Assembly (NCBI RefSeq): GCF_001730525.1
Contig: NZ_MDFN01000035.1
Coordinates: 1 to 51,683, forward strand
Length of the DNA: 51,683 nt
Origin: Arcticibacter eurypsychrophilus
Lineage (GTDB): Bacteria > Bacteroidota > Bacteroidia > Sphingobacteriales > Sphingobacteriaceae
Direction of reading: 5' to 3'
The stretch's first letter is position 1, and the number at the start of each line of letters is the position of its first letter. Shown one piece after another: positions 25,551 to 34,748 of the stretch. Both the position numbers and the translations under genes were made by a program. The notes under the pieces were generated by a model. It was not told the origin of the DNA. It was given only the letters and a program-made list of their open reading frames with translations, and searched no databases.

Positions 25551-27086
25551 ATGAAAGGATCATTTTGGAAAAGTCTCCCTGTATTCGCTGTACTGCTGTT
25601 CCTGCTACAAGGTTCGTTTGCTGCGACGCCTGTAACGTATAATGTAAAGGATTTTGGAGCAAAGGGGGACGGCATAAATCTGGATCATATTGCTATTAAT
25701 TCGGCAATTGACAAAGCAGCTTCGGCTGGTGGTGGTACGGTATATGTTCCAGCGGGTACCTACTTGAGTAATTCCATCCATCTTAAAAGTAATATTTCGT
25801 TGTATTTGGATCAAGGGGCTACACTCTTAGCGGCAGATGGAAAAGGTTATGATGTGGCTGAGCCGTCGGTTTCGGATAAGTTTCAGGATTTCGGACACAG
25901 TCATTGGCATAATAGCCTGATCTGGGGAGAGAATCTGGAAAATATTTCTATCCTCGGTCCTGGTACTATTTATGGAAAGGGTTTGACCAGAGGCAGTTTT
26001 CCTGAAAGTGGAATGGGCAATAAGGCGATTGCGCTGAAGTTATGCCGGAATGTGATTCTGAAAGATTTTACGCTTCTTTATGGAGGTCATTTTGGAATAT
26101 TAGCAACGGGAGTGGATAACATGACCATTGATAATTTAAAGATGGATACTAACCGGGATGGCATTGATGTGGATTGCTGTTTTAATGTTCGGATTTCAAA
26201 TTGTACTATAAATTCGCCATGGGATGATGGGATCTGTTTAAAAAGTTCGTATGCACTTGGTTATTCCAAGCCAACACAAAACGTAACAATTACCAATTGT
26301 CAGGTTAGCGGTTATGACCGGGGAACGTTCATCGATGGCACTTACCAAAGGAAAGAGGCTCATTTGGTTCCTGATCATGAAGGTCCTACTGGCCGGATAA
26401 AATTTGGAACAGAATCAAACGGAGGGTTTAAAAATATTACGATTTCTAATTGTGTTTTTGAATATTGTAGGGGATTGGCCTTGGAAACGGTTGACGGTGG
26501 TTTGCTGGAAGATGTGACCATCAGCAATATTACGATGCGTGATATTGTGAATTCTCCTCTGTTTCTTCGTTTGGGTTCGCGTATGCGTGGTCCGGAAGGG
26601 ACTCCTGTTGGTGAACTTCGTCGCATACTAATCAGTAATGTGACGGTTTATAATGCCGATTCACATTTTGCCTCTATTATTAGCGGCATTCCGGGGCATG
26701 ATATCGAAGATGTTAAATTAAGTAATATCAATATTTATTATCGACAGATTGATTCTGCTGAGTCAAAAATTCAGGTTAATGTACCTGAAATTGAAAAGAT
26801 GTATCCGGAGCCTGAAAAGTTTGGAGTGCTTCCTGCTTACGGATTTTTTATCCGCCATGTGAAGAATATCGAGATGAATGATATTCAAGTAAGTTTTCTT
26901 GGAAAGGAAACTCGCTCTGCCTTTGTTTTAGTGGACGTCAAAGGGATCGCAATTAATAATCTGAAAGCGGCTAAGGCTGGTCAGGCATCACTTTTTAATC
27001 TTCAGGATGTACAGGATTTTACACTTAGGAGTAGTAAAAATATAAAAGACAGGTCTTTAAAAGCGACAAAGTCTAAACGGTTTTAA
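25551..27086 (+). CDS. GH28 polygalacturonase-type glycosidase
   Basis: A 511-aa secreted right-handed beta-helix enzyme of GH28, which hydrolyses alpha-1,4-galacturonic acid links or related pectin bonds. Signal peptide about residues 1-24. Opening VKDFGAKGDGINLDHIAINSAID is typical. Catalytic region: TNRDGIDVDCC (Asp), SPWDDGICLKSS (two Asp), a YDRGTFIDG segment in place of the canonical G-H-G loop, and GRIKFGTES (substrate-binding RIK). The change at the His loop is seen in exo-acting and rhamnogalacturonan-specific branches, so endo-polygalacturonase activity should not be assumed. Start chosen at the ATG at 25551, which begins the signal peptide directly; the ATG at 25536 adds five residues and overlaps CE12. 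Confidence 0.9.
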   Translation: MKGSFWKSLPVFAVLLFLLQGSFAATPVTYNVKDFGAKGDGINLDHIAINSAIDKAASAGGGTVYVPAGTYLSNSIHLKSNISLYLDQGATLLAADGKGYDVAEPSVSDKFQDFGHSHWHNSLIWGENLENISILGPGTIYGKGLTRGSFPESGMGNKAIALKLCRNVILKDFTLLYGGHFGILATGVDNMTIDNLKMDTNRDGIDVDCCFNVRISNCTINSPWDDGICLKSSYALGYSKPTQNVTITNCQVSGYDRGTFIDGTYQRKEAHLVPDHEGPTGRIKFGTESNGGFKNITISNCVFEYCRGLALETVDGGLLEDVTISNITMRDIVNSPLFLRLGSRMRGPEGTPVGELRRILISNVTVYNADSHFASIISGIPGHDIEDVKLSNINIYYRQIDSAESKIQVNVPEIEKMYPEPEKFGVLPAYGFFIRHVKNIEMNDIQVSFLGKETRSAFVLVDVKGIAINNLKAAKAGQASLFNLQDVQDFTLRSSKNIKDRSLKATKSKRF

Positions 27087-27195
27087 GAATCAGCATGATG
27101 AGCAGCGTATTTAAAGGAAACAGAATGGTTGAAATAGTTGGTCCCGTATCATTGACTCCCTTAAAATATATTAAACCTTCTTTTACATCCAATAA

Positions 27196-28218
27196 ATGAA
27201 AAAGTTAATGAGTGTATTTGTTCTTGCCTTATTTGGATTGTTCGGTATGGAATCTCTTTCTGCTCAGCAGCATGTAGGAAAACTGGCAAACAAGCCCTTG
27301 TTCAGGGATCCTATTTATGATGGTGCTGCAGATCCTGTGGTGATTTGGAATAAAAAAGAAAAGAAATGGTTTCTGTTTTATACGAACAGAAGAGCCAGTG
27401 ATACTCTGGCAACAGGTGTAACCTGGGTACATGGAACACGAATAGGAATTGCTGAATCGAAAGACGGGGGTGCAACCTGGAAATACAGAGATACTGCAAA
27501 TATTAAATATCGTCCTACACCTGATTATACGCATTGGGCTCCTGAAGTAATTGAGCATGAAGGGACTTATCATATGTATTTAACCTATGTTCCTGGCGTA
27601 TTTAAGGACTGGGGACATCCCCGGGATATTATTCATCTGACGAGTAAGGACTTGTTGAATTGGGATTATGTCAGCACTTTAAAGTTAGCATCAGACAAGG
27701 TAATAGATGCCTGCGTAATTAAAAGGCCTGATGCTACCTGGAGAATGTGGTATAACAACGAAAGAGACAGTAAGTCAATTTATTATGCGGATAGCAAAGA
27801 CCTGAATAATTGGGAGACTAAAGGTAAAGCCGTATCCGACCGTGGAGGTGAGGGGCCAAAAGTCTTTTATTGGAAGGGTAAGTATTGGATGCTGGTAGAT
27901 AATTGGGCTGGAATGGGATTGTATTATTCGAATGACCTGTTGAAGTGGACTAAACAGCCGGAGCGTCTTCTTGAATTTCCTGGTAAAGGATTGGAAGATC
28001 AGGCAATCGGTGGACATGCAGATGTTGTGATTCAAGGGGACCGGGCGTTTGTCTATTATTTTACACACCCGGGCCGGTCGAAAGCAAAACCTGCACCTGA
28101 GAATTCTATTGATTCGCGTCGCAGTCTGATTTATGTTGCAGAACTGGAGTACAATAAGGACGGTTTTATCACGTGTGACCGGGATAAGCCTGTATATGTT
28201 AATTTAAAAAAGAAGTAA
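27196..28218 (+). CDS. GH43-like five-bladed beta-propeller glycosidase
   Basis: A 340-aa secreted protein (signal peptide 1-23) with the repeated blades of the GH43/GH32/GH117-like propeller fold: DGAADPVVIWNKKEKKWFLFYT near the start, HWAPEVIEHEGTYHMYLTYV, RRPDATWRMWYNNERD-like blade at the middle, EGPKVFYWKGKYWMLVDNW and GHADVVIQGDRAFVYYF. Asp and Glu residues at the expected blade starts fit a hydrolase. Members linked to pectin PULs act on arabinose or galactose side chains, but this branch is not one whose activity I can name. It follows GH28 after about 110 bases, with no terminator in between, and precedes GH2 by 18 bases. Confidence 0.75.
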   Translation: MKKLMSVFVLALFGLFGMESLSAQQHVGKLANKPLFRDPIYDGAADPVVIWNKKEKKWFLFYTNRRASDTLATGVTWVHGTRIGIAESKDGGATWKYRDTANIKYRPTPDYTHWAPEVIEHEGTYHMYLTYVPGVFKDWGHPRDIIHLTSKDLLNWDYVSTLKLASDKVIDACVIKRPDATWRMWYNNERDSKSIYYADSKDLNNWETKGKAVSDRGGEGPKVFYWKGKYWMLVDNWAGMGLYYSNDLLKWTKQPERLLEFPGKGLEDQAIGGHADVVIQGDRAFVYYFTHPGRSKAKPAPENSIDSRRSLIYVAELEYNKDGFITCDRDKPVYVNLKKK

Positions 28219-28236
28219 ACATCAATTGAATAAATA

Positions 28237-31116
28237 ATGAGTTTTAAAAAAGGACTATTCACAATCGTACTGATGACATTTTTTGTGTTTCAGGGCTGGG
28301 CACAATCCGCCATAAAAAAAGAAATACAATATCTTTCAGGAACAGATAATGAGCATACAGTAGCCTGGGATTTCTGGTGTACCGGTGGAAGAAATAGTGG
28401 CGTCTGGTCAAAGATACAGGTGCCTTCACAATGGGAGCAACAAGGTTTTGGAGCATATAATTACGGTCGTGATTATGTAACATATGGCAAGAACTTCCGT
28501 TTTGCTGATGAAAAAGGAATTTATAAACATGAGTTTACTATTCCTTCAAACTGGCGGGGGAAAGAGGTGTTTATCGTTTTTGAAGGATCAATGACGGATA
28601 CTGAAGTGAAGATAAATGGTCAGTCAGCCGGGGCGATTCATCAGGGGGCTTTTTATCGTTTTAAATATAACATAGGAGATAAACTTTTATATAATAAGCC
28701 CAATAAACTGGAGGTCACTGTAAGCAAAATGTCCGCTGATAACTCGGTCAATAATGCAGAACGATTAGCTGACTATTGGATCTTTGGAGGAATATTTCGT
28801 CCGGTGTATCTGGAAGTTTATCCTCAGGAACATATTGATTATACTGCAATAGATGCAAAGGCAGATGGTTCCTTTGCGATGAATGTTTTCCTTAAAAATA
28901 TACCATCCGGAAGAGAAATATTGGCGGAGATAGTTGATTCAAAAGGGAAAGTTGTAGGAACAGCTCAAGCAGCCACACAGGGGAATGACTCTGTAATTAA
29001 CCTGAAAACTAAAGTAAATAAGCCTTTAGCCTGGACTGCAGAAACTCCTAATCTGTACAAGGTGAATGTATCGGTACTAAATGCAGGAAAAACGGTATAC
29101 CAGACTACAAATAAATTTGGTTTCAGAACTATTGAAGTACGAAAGGGTGACGGGATTTATGTAAATGGAACAAAGATTAAAATGAAAGGGGTTAACCGCC
29201 ATGTATGGTGGCCCGAAACTGGTCGTTCTATTAATCCCAAGATAGATTTGGATGATGTGAAACTGATCAAGGAAATGAATATGAATGCGATTCGTTGTTC
29301 CCATTATCCTCCGGATCAAACCTTTCTTAATTATTGTGATTCATTGGGATTGTATGTCCTTGATGAGCTGGCAGGATGGCAAAAAGCATATAGTACTAAA
29401 GTGGGTATGCCTTTGGTTAAGGAAATGGTGATTCGGGATATGAATCATCCATCTATTATTTTTTGGAGTAACGGTAATGAAGGAGGTCATAATTTTGATC
29501 TGGATGACGACTATGGGAAATATGATCTTTCCAACCGGCCTGTGATTCATGCACATCACCGTCCGGGTAATGCATTTAATGGTATTGATTGTAATCATTA
29601 TGAGGATTATTATAGTACACGAAAAATACTGGCCGATACAAATATTTATATGACTACTGAATTTCTTCATGCTCAGGATGATGGGGGAGGAGCAGCGGCA
29701 TTATCAGATTTCTGGGATCTTCATTGGAATTCTAAAAAAGGTGCAGGTGGCTTTATCTGGGATTTGGTAGACGAAGGAATTGTGCGTACGGATCAAAATA
29801 ATATTATTGATGTAAATGGGGTCAATGCTCCGGATGGTCTTGTTGGTCCTCACCGGGAGAAGGAAGGAAGTTTTAATGCCATTCGCGAGATTTATTCCCC
29901 GGTAAAAATTACATTAAAAGAGCTGCCAGCAAATTTTAAAGGTGAAATACCAATTGAAAACCGGTATCATTTTACCAATGTAAATCAATGTACGTTTAGG
30001 TGGGAACTGGTTAATTTTAATAATCCGGGAGATAAGGTCAATGGATATACTACTGTGAAAAGTGGCGCTGCGGCTGCACCTTCGATTGCACCAGTAGCGA
30101 AGGGTAATTTAAAATTAAACTTGCCATCCGATTGGAAAAAGTATGACGCCCTTACCCTTTGCGCATATGATCCGTTCAAAAATGAACTGTATAAATGGGT
30201 TTGGAAAATAAAAACGAATACCCAACTGCTGGATAGTATTTTAATTACAGCAGGTAGTGACGCGGTAAATATGACCGAATCTGATAGTATCATCACGCTA
30301 AAAGCAAATGGTATTTCTGTTTTTTTTAATAAAAAGACTGGAAAACTGATGGATCTGGCTAATGACTTCAGTGCAAAATTATCTTTTGGTAACGGACCTA
30401 TTCTTGTTAGCGGAAACGCTGTTTTTGCGGGAATGAAACAGTATAAGGAGAATGACGGCTATGTCGTGGAAGCCTCATATACTGGTGATATGAAATATGT
30501 CAGATGGAAAATGTTCGGTAGCGGATGGCTGGAGATGACTTATGAGTATACGCTTAGTGGAACCTATCCCTTTGCCGGTGTAAGTTTTAGCTATCCTGAA
30601 AATTATGTTTTGGGGGCAAAATGGTTAGGTAAAGGACCTTATCGTGTGTGGAAAAATAGGCTTCAGGGCGTAACCTACGACGTCTGGGAAAATAGAAATA
30701 ACAATACACAAACGGGAAGTGCTCCATGGATCTATCCTGAATTTGAAGGTTATTACGCGGATATCGCATGGATGGAAATGAATACGGTGCAAGGTAAATT
30801 CACTATCGCCAGTAGGGATAATGACCTTTTCGTGCGGTTGTTTGCCTTTTATGCGCTATCGGGTCCAAGGCCAACTCCATCCCTTCCTTCAGGTGATATC
30901 TCCTTTCTTGATAAGATACCTCCGGTTGCAGGAAAACTTGCCTTAAATGTTAATTATAACACCGCTTCTTTAGGTCCGTTAAGCGAACCGAATAAGATCA
31001 ATGGTACAACGAAAAGGACACTTTACTTCTATTTTGGAATTCCAAAACCGGCTACGGACAATAATCAGTTCATTATGCCGAAGGAGAATATTTTGACTGA
31101 CGAAAAAATAAAGTAA
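28237..31116 (+). CDS. GH2 family beta-galactosidase-like enzyme
   Basis: A 959-aa secreted GH2 enzyme (signal peptide 1-22). Domains in order: N-terminal sugar-binding jelly roll (about 40-197), an immunoglobulin-like domain (about 200-298), the TIM barrel starting VRKGDGIYVNGTKIKMKGVNRH, and C-terminal beta-domains similar to those of large beta-galactosidases. Catalytic acid/base Glu415 in SNGNEGG and nucleophile Glu475 in MTTEFLHA are present. In this PUL it most likely removes beta-galactose from rhamnogalacturonan side chains, though beta-glucuronidase or other beta-linked activities are possible within GH2. Co-transcribed with the GH43-like gene. Confidence 0.9.
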   Translation: MSFKKGLFTIVLMTFFVFQGWAQSAIKKEIQYLSGTDNEHTVAWDFWCTGGRNSGVWSKIQVPSQWEQQGFGAYNYGRDYVTYGKNFRFADEKGIYKHEFTIPSNWRGKEVFIVFEGSMTDTEVKINGQSAGAIHQGAFYRFKYNIGDKLLYNKPNKLEVTVSKMSADNSVNNAERLADYWIFGGIFRPVYLEVYPQEHIDYTAIDAKADGSFAMNVFLKNIPSGREILAEIVDSKGKVVGTAQAATQGNDSVINLKTKVNKPLAWTAETPNLYKVNVSVLNAGKTVYQTTNKFGFRTIEVRKGDGIYVNGTKIKMKGVNRHVWWPETGRSINPKIDLDDVKLIKEMNMNAIRCSHYPPDQTFLNYCDSLGLYVLDELAGWQKAYSTKVGMPLVKEMVIRDMNHPSIIFWSNGNEGGHNFDLDDDYGKYDLSNRPVIHAHHRPGNAFNGIDCNHYEDYYSTRKILADTNIYMTTEFLHAQDDGGGAAALSDFWDLHWNSKKGAGGFIWDLVDEGIVRTDQNNIIDVNGVNAPDGLVGPHREKEGSFNAIREIYSPVKITLKELPANFKGEIPIENRYHFTNVNQCTFRWELVNFNNPGDKVNGYTTVKSGAAAAPSIAPVAKGNLKLNLPSDWKKYDALTLCAYDPFKNELYKWVWKIKTNTQLLDSILITAGSDAVNMTESDSIITLKANGISVFFNKKTGKLMDLANDFSAKLSFGNGPILVSGNAVFAGMKQYKENDGYVVEASYTGDMKYVRWKMFGSGWLEMTYEYTLSGTYPFAGVSFSYPENYVLGAKWLGKGPYRVWKNRLQGVTYDVWENRNNNTQTGSAPWIYPEFEGYYADIAWMEMNTVQGKFTIASRDNDLFVRLFAFYALSGPRPTPSLPSGDISFLDKIPPVAGKLALNVNYNTASLGPLSEPNKINGTTKRTLYFYFGIPKPATDNNQFIMPKENILTDEKIK

Positions 31117-31140
31117 TAGAAATAGTTACGATTCTATAAA

Positions 31141-31320
31141 ATGAAACATATTGAAAACTTTCATTTGGGAAATATGGAAATCATCGCAAATACCTCAGGA
31201 TCTCTTTCCTATGCAAATGGCTGGACCTTTGATCGGGTTAACTTCAAACCAACAGATCAGTCTGTTTTGGAGATAAAAAACTCGCAGAAAATGCAAGAAA
31301 TTAAATATTCAGGTAGCTAA
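31141..31320 (+). pseudogene. Remnant of a GH28 gene (C-terminal part only)
   Basis: A 59-codon frame beginning MKHIENFHLGNMEIIAN and containing SGSLSYANGWTFDRVNF, which resembles the last turn and tail of bacterial GH28 beta-helices, where a SYA-x-x-W segment precedes a short strand over the helix end. No catalytic region is present. It is most simply the 3' scar of a deleted GH28 gene between GH2 and the GH43-like gene. It still has ATG and stop, so it could also be translated as a small peptide. Confidence 0.55.
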
Positions 31321-31338
31321 TAAATAAACGTTAATCAG

Positions 31339-32409
31339 ATGGAACGTAGGAATTTTATTTCAAATCTGGCTTACATGACAGCACTAAGTCTCTTGCCTGG
31401 GTTAGCAAATGCTGGATTATTGGAAGAAGATCATGTGTCTGCATTCGCAAAGCGGCTGAAACCTATTGGACGGGCACTTGAAATGGAGGACTGGTTTGTT
31501 TGGTGTAACAGCCCGATAATGGGTGAAGATGGAAAGGTTCATGTGTTTTTTTCCCGTTGGCCTAAGTCAAAGGGAATGGGAGGTTGGATAAACAGCAGTG
31601 AAATAGCCCATGCTATAGCGGATCGGCCTGAAGGTCCATTCAATTATTTAGAAACCGTACTTAACCCACGGGGTGCAGGCTTTTGGGATGCAACGACTTG
31701 TCATAATCCCCATATTACTTATGTAGACGGGCTCTATTGCCTGTTCTTTATGGGAAATTCCAATGGTAAAACGAATACCAAACGAATTGGGTTAGCTACT
31801 GCTAAATCTGTAAACGGACCCTGGAAACGACCGGATCAGCCTTTACTTGAACCAGGGGCAGCGGGCGAATGGGATGACCATTGTACGACCAATCCTGCTT
31901 TTGTAAAACACCCTAATGGACAGTATTGGTTGTATTATAAATCGTGGAATACAGCCGATTATGTGAATTCGAAAGACCCTAAAATTAGAGGTAACCGCAA
32001 ATATGGTCTGGCCATTGCAGATAAACTGGAAGGTCCTTATTTAAAATACCACAATAACCCAGTTATTGATTTTTCAAAAAAAGGAAATAACAGGCAGTTT
32101 GAGGATGCATTTGTATGGCGGGAGAACGGCAAGTTTAATATGCTCGCCAGAGATATGGGCGTTTATAGTCAGGAAGTAGGTCTTTATTTGAAATCAGAAA
32201 ATGGAATTAAATGGGATGAGCCACTGATAGCCTATAAACCTCTTAAAGAATATATTCAGGAGGCTCCCGTTCCATCTAATTTAACCCGTTACGGGAGATT
32301 GGAAAGGCCCCAAATCCTGTTCATCGATAATAAACTAGCTTATCTGTTTACCGCTGCTCAAGGTGGCAAATATTCAACCGCATCGTCATTTATTTTTAAA
32401 ATAAATTAA
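31339..32409 (+). CDS. GH43/GH117-like beta-propeller glycosidase, Tat-like leader
   Basis: A 356-aa protein with blades of the five-bladed propeller fold: GEDGKVHVFFSRWP, THCHNPHITY-like entry at DATTCHNPHITYVDGLYCLFF, NPAFVKHPNGQYWLYYKSW, FEDAFVWRENGKFNMLARD and ERPQILFIDNKLAYLFTAAQ. Its N-terminus (MERRNFISNLAYMTALSLLP) has the twin Arg of a Tat leader, unlike its Sec-dependent neighbours. It differs from the propeller protein at 27196. Substrate unknown; an unusual exo-glycosidase acting on a rare pectin sugar is possible. It starts 18 bases after the GH28 remnant. Confidence 0.7.
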   Translation: MERRNFISNLAYMTALSLLPGLANAGLLEEDHVSAFAKRLKPIGRALEMEDWFVWCNSPIMGEDGKVHVFFSRWPKSKGMGGWINSSEIAHAIADRPEGPFNYLETVLNPRGAGFWDATTCHNPHITYVDGLYCLFFMGNSNGKTNTKRIGLATAKSVNGPWKRPDQPLLEPGAAGEWDDHCTTNPAFVKHPNGQYWLYYKSWNTADYVNSKDPKIRGNRKYGLAIADKLEGPYLKYHNNPVIDFSKKGNNRQFEDAFVWRENGKFNMLARDMGVYSQEVGLYLKSENGIKWDEPLIAYKPLKEYIQEAPVPSNLTRYGRLERPQILFIDNKLAYLFTAAQGGKYSTASSFIFKIN

Positions 32410-32505
32410 TGGAGAGGAAAGCCTTTAGCTCATGCTTTTAATTTTTTTTGTGAGAAATTGAACAAGAATTAAACACAGTACTTTGTATAATATAAATTAG
32501 TTGGA

Positions 32506-34662
32506 ATGAAAATACAGTTTAAGAAAATACCGGCATTAGTATCAACTTTTTTTGTCCTTATGTCAGGGTTTTCTGCCCATGCTCAACCCATAAACCGCCA
32601 GGCAGTAGTATCGCGCCATGATGTAATCAATACCAGTGTTGATTCCTTATCATCACTTTCCCTGGGAAACGGAAAATTTGCTTTTACGGCTGATGTAACC
32701 GGATTACAGACCTTTCCGGACTCGTATGAAAAAGGTGTATGTTTAGGTACCCAATCGGAATGGGGCTGGGATAGCTTTAAAGATACTATTGGTTATAAAT
32801 TTGAAGAAACGCTGAAAGAATATACGTTCAATGGACATAAGGCTACTTATGCTGTCCAATGGTCCGAACCCTTAAGAAACAGGAATGCCTCTAATTGGTT
32901 CAGACAAAACTCCCATCGTTTACAATTGGGGAACCTTGGATTCGATATATACAAGAAAGACGGATCTTTAATTAAGGTCACTGATGTCAAGGGCATAAAT
33001 CAGAAATTGAATTTATGGACAGGCGAATTGATCAGTCATTTTACTGTAGAGGGAATCCCGGTGGATGTTGTCACTGTTTCTCATCAGGAGCAGGATCTGG
33101 TTGCGGTACGGGTAACCTCGAAGCTGATCCAAATGGGGAGATTAAAAATAAGACTTCGCTTTCCTTATCCGACAGGTGAGTTTGCAGATGGGGGGAATAA
33201 CTGGAATAGTCCAGAGAGCCATTCCTCTACAATCCTGAACCAAAGCGGTGATGGAGCTTCCATCCAGCATCAATTGCAAGGGTCTAATTATTTTGTTTCT
33301 TTAAAATGGCTCAACAAGGCCTCTCTTATAAAAAACACTACTCCACATTATTTTACTGTTACACCTGATAAAAGTACTAGTGTATTTGAACTAAGTTGTC
33401 TTTTTACGCCCGAAGTGGTATCACCTTCCTCTTTGCCTGCTTTTGCTGCAACAAGAATTGAAAATCAGCAGCAATGGAAAGCTTTTTGGTCAAGAGGTGC
33501 AGCAATTGATTTTGCGGGAAGTACTGATCCAAGGGCAAAAGAACTGGAACGCCGTGTGGTGCTTTCTCAATACCTGACTAAAATGCAATGTGCCGGTAAT
33601 TATCCTCCACAGGAGACAGGCCTAACCTTTAACAGCTGGTTTGGAAAGCCACATCTGGAAATGCATTGGTGGCATGCAGTTCACTTTGCTTTATGGAACC
33701 GGGTTGATTTAATGGAAAAAAGCTTGGGCTATTACGCCAAAGTGGAAGATAAAGCAAAGTTACTTGCCGAGCGTCAGGGTTATAAGGGTGTACGTTGGCA
33801 AAAGATGACTGATAACGAAGGAAATGAAAGTCCTTCCTCTGTCGCAGCCTTCCTAATCTGGCAACAACCTCACTTTATCTATCTGGCTGAGTTGTGTTTC
33901 AGGGATAAAGAGGATACTGCAATCCTGAATAAATATAAAGATCTTGTTTTTGCAACAGCCGATTTTATGGCCTCTTTCCCAACCTATGACAAGGAAAATG
34001 ACCGCTATACATTGGGAAAAGGAGTTATTCCTGCACAGGAATGTTTTCCGGCAAAAGACACGTTCAACCCAACGTATGAGGTTGCTTATTGGGATTGGGC
34101 TTTAAAAACTGCACAGAAATGGCGTGAACGCTTAGGGATGCCCCGGAATACAGAATGGGATAAAATACTGGTTAAATTATCTCCCTTACCCACATTGAAT
34201 GGGGTTTATTTATCAACAGAAAGTGCAAAGGACAGTTATACGAACCCACGCTGGCGCATTGACCACCCTTCTGTTTTAGGTGCTCTGGGTATGGTACCCG
34301 CATCAGAAAAGCTAGATAAAGCAACTATGCAGCGTACATTTGATCTTGTGAATAAGGTATGGTCCTGGGATGATACCTGGGGATGGGATTTTCCGATGAC
34401 AGCTATGACTGCAGAACGTCTTGGACACCCCGATAAAGCGATCGATGCTTTGTTTATGAATGTCAAAACAAACACTTATCTGAAGAATGGACATAACTAT
34501 CAGGACGGACGATTACGTATTTACCTTCCCGGAAACGGTGGCGTGCTGGCTGCCGTAGCAATGATGGCCGGAGGTTGGGATGGAAGCACCCTTCAAGAAC
34601 AAGGCTTTCCTAAAAACGGGAAATGGAAAGTACGTGCTGAAGGATTCAAAAAAATGCCCTAA
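32506..34662 (+). CDS. Secreted (alpha/alpha)6-barrel glycosidase, GH65-like, specificity unknown
   Basis: A 718-aa protein with signal peptide (1-26). The N-terminal half is a beta-sandwich (from about residue 30 to 280) with LSLGNGKFAFTADVTGLQTFP, which recalls the N-terminal domain of GH65/GH95-type enzymes. The C-terminal half is an (alpha/alpha)6 barrel: EMHWWHAVHFALWNR, GYKGVRWQKMTDNEGNESPS (like the GY-x-G-x-x-(F/W) region of GH65), QQPHFIYLAELCFRDKED, and DDTWGWDFPMTAMTAERLG. I can place it in clan GH-L-like enzymes but not in a characterised family. It lies directly before PL11, so a role in rhamnogalacturonan side-chain removal is likely. Confidence 0.65.
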   Translation: MKIQFKKIPALVSTFFVLMSGFSAHAQPINRQAVVSRHDVINTSVDSLSSLSLGNGKFAFTADVTGLQTFPDSYEKGVCLGTQSEWGWDSFKDTIGYKFEETLKEYTFNGHKATYAVQWSEPLRNRNASNWFRQNSHRLQLGNLGFDIYKKDGSLIKVTDVKGINQKLNLWTGELISHFTVEGIPVDVVTVSHQEQDLVAVRVTSKLIQMGRLKIRLRFPYPTGEFADGGNNWNSPESHSSTILNQSGDGASIQHQLQGSNYFVSLKWLNKASLIKNTTPHYFTVTPDKSTSVFELSCLFTPEVVSPSSLPAFAATRIENQQQWKAFWSRGAAIDFAGSTDPRAKELERRVVLSQYLTKMQCAGNYPPQETGLTFNSWFGKPHLEMHWWHAVHFALWNRVDLMEKSLGYYAKVEDKAKLLAERQGYKGVRWQKMTDNEGNESPSSVAAFLIWQQPHFIYLAELCFRDKEDTAILNKYKDLVFATADFMASFPTYDKENDRYTLGKGVIPAQECFPAKDTFNPTYEVAYWDWALKTAQKWRERLGMPRNTEWDKILVKLSPLPTLNGVYLSTESAKDSYTNPRWRIDHPSVLGALGMVPASEKLDKATMQRTFDLVNKVWSWDDTWGWDFPMTAMTAERLGHPDKAIDALFMNVKTNTYLKNGHNYQDGRLRIYLPGNGGVLAAVAMMAGGWDGSTLQEQGFPKNGKWKVRAEGFKKMP

Positions 34663-34748
34663 AAAAGCTAGTCTAATACCTTTACACCCATAAAACAGAT
34701 CCTTTCAAGTGCCCATTAAAAAAAACTGAAATAAATCATCGAACGTAA

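Noticed and set aside
27087-27195. A possible fourth CAGG-type promoter (CAGAATGGTT) before the GH43-like gene
   Set aside because: Second half-site and TTG are absent, so similarity is within chance.
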